DNA of 64,000 nt from positions 682,001 to 746,000 of the forward strand of contig CANMSD010000002.1 of assembly GCA_947500645.1 (NCBI GenBank), in the 5' to 3' direction. The notes below the pieces were generated by a model, which saw only the letters and a program-made list of their open reading frames with translations, did not search any database and was not told the origin of the DNA. Position 1 is the first letter of the stretch; the number at the start of each line of letters is the position of its first letter. The DNA comes from an uncultured Erythrobacter sp. (lineage in GTDB: Bacteria; Pseudomonadota; Alphaproteobacteria; Sphingomonadales; Sphingomonadaceae). Of this stretch, positions 62,125 to 64,000 are shown piece by piece. Both the position numbers and the translations under genes were made by a program.

Positions 62125-63882
62125 ATGCCAGAATTTTTAGACTTAGCTATACTTATCGGCGCGGGCCTGTTGTTCTTCGTCATTGTGGTAGGGCTGCTTA
62201 CGCGGCTATATCGCAGAGCGTCGAAGGAAATCGCCTTTGTGCGGACCGGTGTTGGCGGCGAGAAAGTCGTGATGAATGGCGGCGCGCTGGTGCTGCCAGT
62301 GTTCCACGAGACGATGCCGGTCAATATGAACACTTTGGTGCTCGCCGTGGTTCGCCGCGATGGAGAGGCGCTCATCACGCTCGACCGGTTGCGGATCGAT
62401 GTGAAGGCAGAATTCTACGTCCGCGTCCGCCCGGACTCAGAAGCGATTGCGATGGCGGCGCAGACCCTGGGTCAGCGTACGATGCAGCCAGAAATGCTGA
62501 AAGACCTCGTCGAAGGTAAATTCGTCGATGCGCTGCGCTCAGTCGCGGCGGGTATGAGCATGAACGAGTTGCACGAACAGCGCGCTGACTTCGTACAAAA
62601 AGTGCAGCAGGTCTCCTCAAACGATCTGGCCATGAACGGTCTGGAATTGGAATCGGTCTCGCTGACCGGTCTTGACCAGACGAGCATTGAGCATTTCAAC
62701 GCCAACAACGCGTTTGACGCTGAGGGTCTTACCAAGCTCACCGAGCAGATCGAAGCACGCAAGAAACTGCGCAACGATATTGAGCAGGACACGCGGGTCG
62801 AGATGGAAACGAAGAACCTTGAGGCCGATACTAAATCGTTCGAAATCGGCCGGGACCAGGAATACGCAAGGCTTGCTCAGGAACGTGAAGTCGAAGTGCG
62901 CCGTGCGGCTCAAATGGCGGAAATCGCGCGCGAGCAGGCCGAGCGTCAACGCGAAGCCGATGCCGCCCGGATTGAGGCGAAGAAGCAGGTCGATGCCCAG
63001 CAGATCGAGGCTGACCGTCTGGTGGAAGAGGCTCGTATCGATCAGACCCGAGCGCTCGAAATCGCGCGTCAGGAACAGCAGATCGCGGTTCAAAACAAGA
63101 GCCGTGAGGAAAGTCAGGCCAAGGCAGAGGCCGATGCGGCCCGGGCCAAAGCGGTGGCTGCTGAAGAGCAGGTCGCAACCTCTCGTGAGAGCGAGATTGC
63201 AGAACGTCAGAAGAAGATCGAACTGATCGAAGCGGCCAAACAGGCTGAACGCGATGCCATTGGTATCAAGGTTGAGGCAGAGGCTGAAAAGGATGCAGCG
63301 ACCAACCGTGCTGAAGCCGCGCGGCTCGAAGCGAAGGGTGACGCGGATGCTGAAATCCTCCGCGCCGAAGCCGACCGTGTTCGTTTCGAAGTTGAGGCAG
63401 CCGGTCAGGAAGCGATCAACGAAGCGGCAAACATCCTCTCGATGGATCAGATCAGCCTGCAGACCAAACTGGCGCTACTCAAAGTCCTGCCAGAGGTCAT
63501 TCGCGAAAGCGCGAAACCAATGGAGGCGATCGACTCGATCAAGATCGTGCAGGTTGACGGGCTTACCAACGGTGGCTCTGGTAAGAGCGGCTCAGGCGCG
63601 GGCAACGGTGCGGCTGCTGGCGGCGGCTCAGGCAATCTTGCCACGGACGCTGTGTCAGCAGCGCTCGCTTACCGCGCTCAGGCTCCCGTGCTTGATGGCT
63701 TGATGAAAGAGCTGGGCCTCAATGGTTCTTCGCTGGGCTCGTTAGTAAAAGCAGCAGCGAAAGAGGAGGCTGGCCTCTCGGGAGAAATCCGAGGCGAAGC
63801 ATTGGTTGCGAATGACGAAGCTGAAGAAAAGCCAGCCATCGAAGCGGCCGATCATAGCGAAAGCGAAGAAGCCGCCGAATAA
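62125..63882 (+). CDS. Flotillin family (YqiK-like) membrane scaffold protein
   Basis: A 585-residue protein. One N-terminal helix (FLDLAILIGAGLLFFVIVVG) is followed by an SPFH domain (about residues 30-220, including GGALVLPVFHETMPVNMN and VKAEFYVRVRPDSEAIA). A long coiled coil rich in E, A, K and R follows (about 225-445), and a glycine-rich linker (about 485-515) leads to the tail. YqiK-type flotillins organise membrane microdomains; with YqiJ they may respond to envelope stress. TAGGAGAGA lies just before the ATG. The gap to the yqiJ-like gene is 36 bases. Confidence 0.94.
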   Translation: MPEFLDLAILIGAGLLFFVIVVGLLTRLYRRASKEIAFVRTGVGGEKVVMNGGALVLPVFHETMPVNMNTLVLAVVRRDGEALITLDRLRIDVKAEFYVRVRPDSEAIAMAAQTLGQRTMQPEMLKDLVEGKFVDALRSVAAGMSMNELHEQRADFVQKVQQVSSNDLAMNGLELESVSLTGLDQTSIEHFNANNAFDAEGLTKLTEQIEARKKLRNDIEQDTRVEMETKNLEADTKSFEIGRDQEYARLAQEREVEVRRAAQMAEIAREQAERQREADAARIEAKKQVDAQQIEADRLVEEARIDQTRALEIARQEQQIAVQNKSREESQAKAEADAARAKAVAAEEQVATSRESEIAERQKKIELIEAAKQAERDAIGIKVEAEAEKDAATNRAEAARLEAKGDADAEILRAEADRVRFEVEAAGQEAINEAANILSMDQISLQTKLALLKVLPEVIRESAKPMEAIDSIKIVQVDGLTNGGSGKSGSGAGNGAAAGGGSGNLATDAVSAALAYRAQAPVLDGLMKELGLNGSSLGSLVKAAAKEEAGLSGEIRGEALVANDEAEEKPAIEAADHSESEEAAE

Positions 63883-63908
63883 GGCGCGCTCTTCACCGAC
63901 TTTCAAGG

Positions 63909-63946
63909 CCTCCCGGTTAGCATTACGCTGATCGGGAGGTTTTTTT
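63909..63946 (+). terminator. Terminator-like hairpin that contains the next gene's ribosome-binding site
   Basis: CCTCCCG (63909-63915) pairs with CGGGAGG (63933-63939), followed by seven T (63940-63946). It looks like an intrinsic terminator for the flotillin operon. The 3' arm GGGAGG is also a Shine-Dalgarno sequence 7 bases before the ATG at 63947, so the stem would hide it. Confidence 0.8.
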
Positions 63947-64000
63947 ATGGGTGCTTGGGGTTCAGGTCCGTTTGAGAATGATGATGCGCTTGATTTCGTC
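63947..64000 (+). CDS. DUF4259 domain protein, N-terminus only (cut by window end)
   Basis: The last 18 codons read MGAWGSGPFENDDALDFV, which is the diagnostic start of DUF4259 proteins (MGAWG-x-GPFENDDA). Function unknown; members are about 130 residues long, so most of this gene lies outside. GGGAGG is placed 7 bases before the ATG, within the hairpin at 63909-63946. Confidence 0.85.
   Translation, partial: MGAWGSGPFENDDALDFV

Noticed and set aside
1..64000. CRISPR array, rRNA genes, insertion sequences or prophage
   Set aside because: No regularly spaced repeats, no rRNA motifs, and no transposase, integrase or phage structural genes were found.

Overview
The window reads as chromosomal core sequence of an alphaproteobacterium, most likely a sphingomonad close to Erythrobacteraceae. 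The reasons are the GC-rich codon use, the 180-kDa type NAD-glutamate dehydrogenase, DUF455, NnrU and DUF1223 proteins, a CYP153 alkane/fatty-acid P450, a heparinase-like gene between rpe and purH, and an EcfG-type (GGAAC-N16-CGTT) stress promoter. I see no transposase, integrase, phage gene, CRISPR array or rRNA. The one tRNA is tRNA-Leu(UAA). Taxonomy is inferred from gene content and was not tested by a search.

Layout. 1-3.3 kb: a truncated M20 amidohydrolase, divergent from a two-gene lipid operon (diacylglycerol kinase plus a Tam41-like CDP-diacylglycerol synthase candidate). 3.3-8.4 kb: exported DUF2141 protein, rpe, heparinase-like protein, purH. 8.4-14.6 kb: a hairpin-rich intergenic block, exported MsrA with a small membrane partner, zur, dxs, crotonase, membrane hydrolase, NnrU. 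14.6-20.5 kb: thioesterase/HxlR pair sharing a strong inverted repeat, two exported amidohydrolases (one without the metal motif) with a POT peptide transporter, and a YtrA-type GntR regulator. 20.6-28 kb: ihfB, tRNA-Leu, a trimeric autotransporter, a tandem PilZ protein, and a glycan cassette (UDP-galactopyranose-mutase-like flavoprotein, GtrA, GT-C-like membrane protein). 28-36 kb: exported MsrB, CYP153, an ABC-2 exporter pair, queG, class III CoA-transferase, ferredoxin reductase. 36-45.6 kb: NAD-glutamate dehydrogenase, luciferase-like oxidoreductase, TPR protein, hydrolase, PhoD phosphatase, stress-promoter small protein.

45.6-49.4 kb holds the most interesting regulation. A four-gene operon, joined by 4-base overlaps throughout, encodes a small membrane protein, two paralogous membrane proteins and an Xre-type repressor; a 48-bp inverted repeat covers its promoter. 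Reading the other way, thrS is preceded by a threonine-rich leader peptide, apparently on a leaderless transcript, and a GC-rich hairpin: a candidate attenuator on a tRNA synthetase gene.

49.4-64 kb: DUF1223 protein, agmatine deiminase, M28 peptidase lipoprotein, glnE-peroxiredoxin-DUF455, M23 peptidase, acyl-CoA synthetase/P450 pair, a YqiJ/flotillin operon, and the first codons of a DUF4259 gene whose ribosome-binding site lies inside a terminator-like hairpin.

Themes: envelope methionine-sulfoxide repair (MsrA and MsrB both predicted lipoproteins), hydrophobic-substrate oxidation (two P450s, reductase, acyl-CoA synthetase, CoA-transferase, crotonase), nitrogen control (glnE, glutamate dehydrogenase, agmatine deiminase), and many small regulators with visible operator-like repeats.
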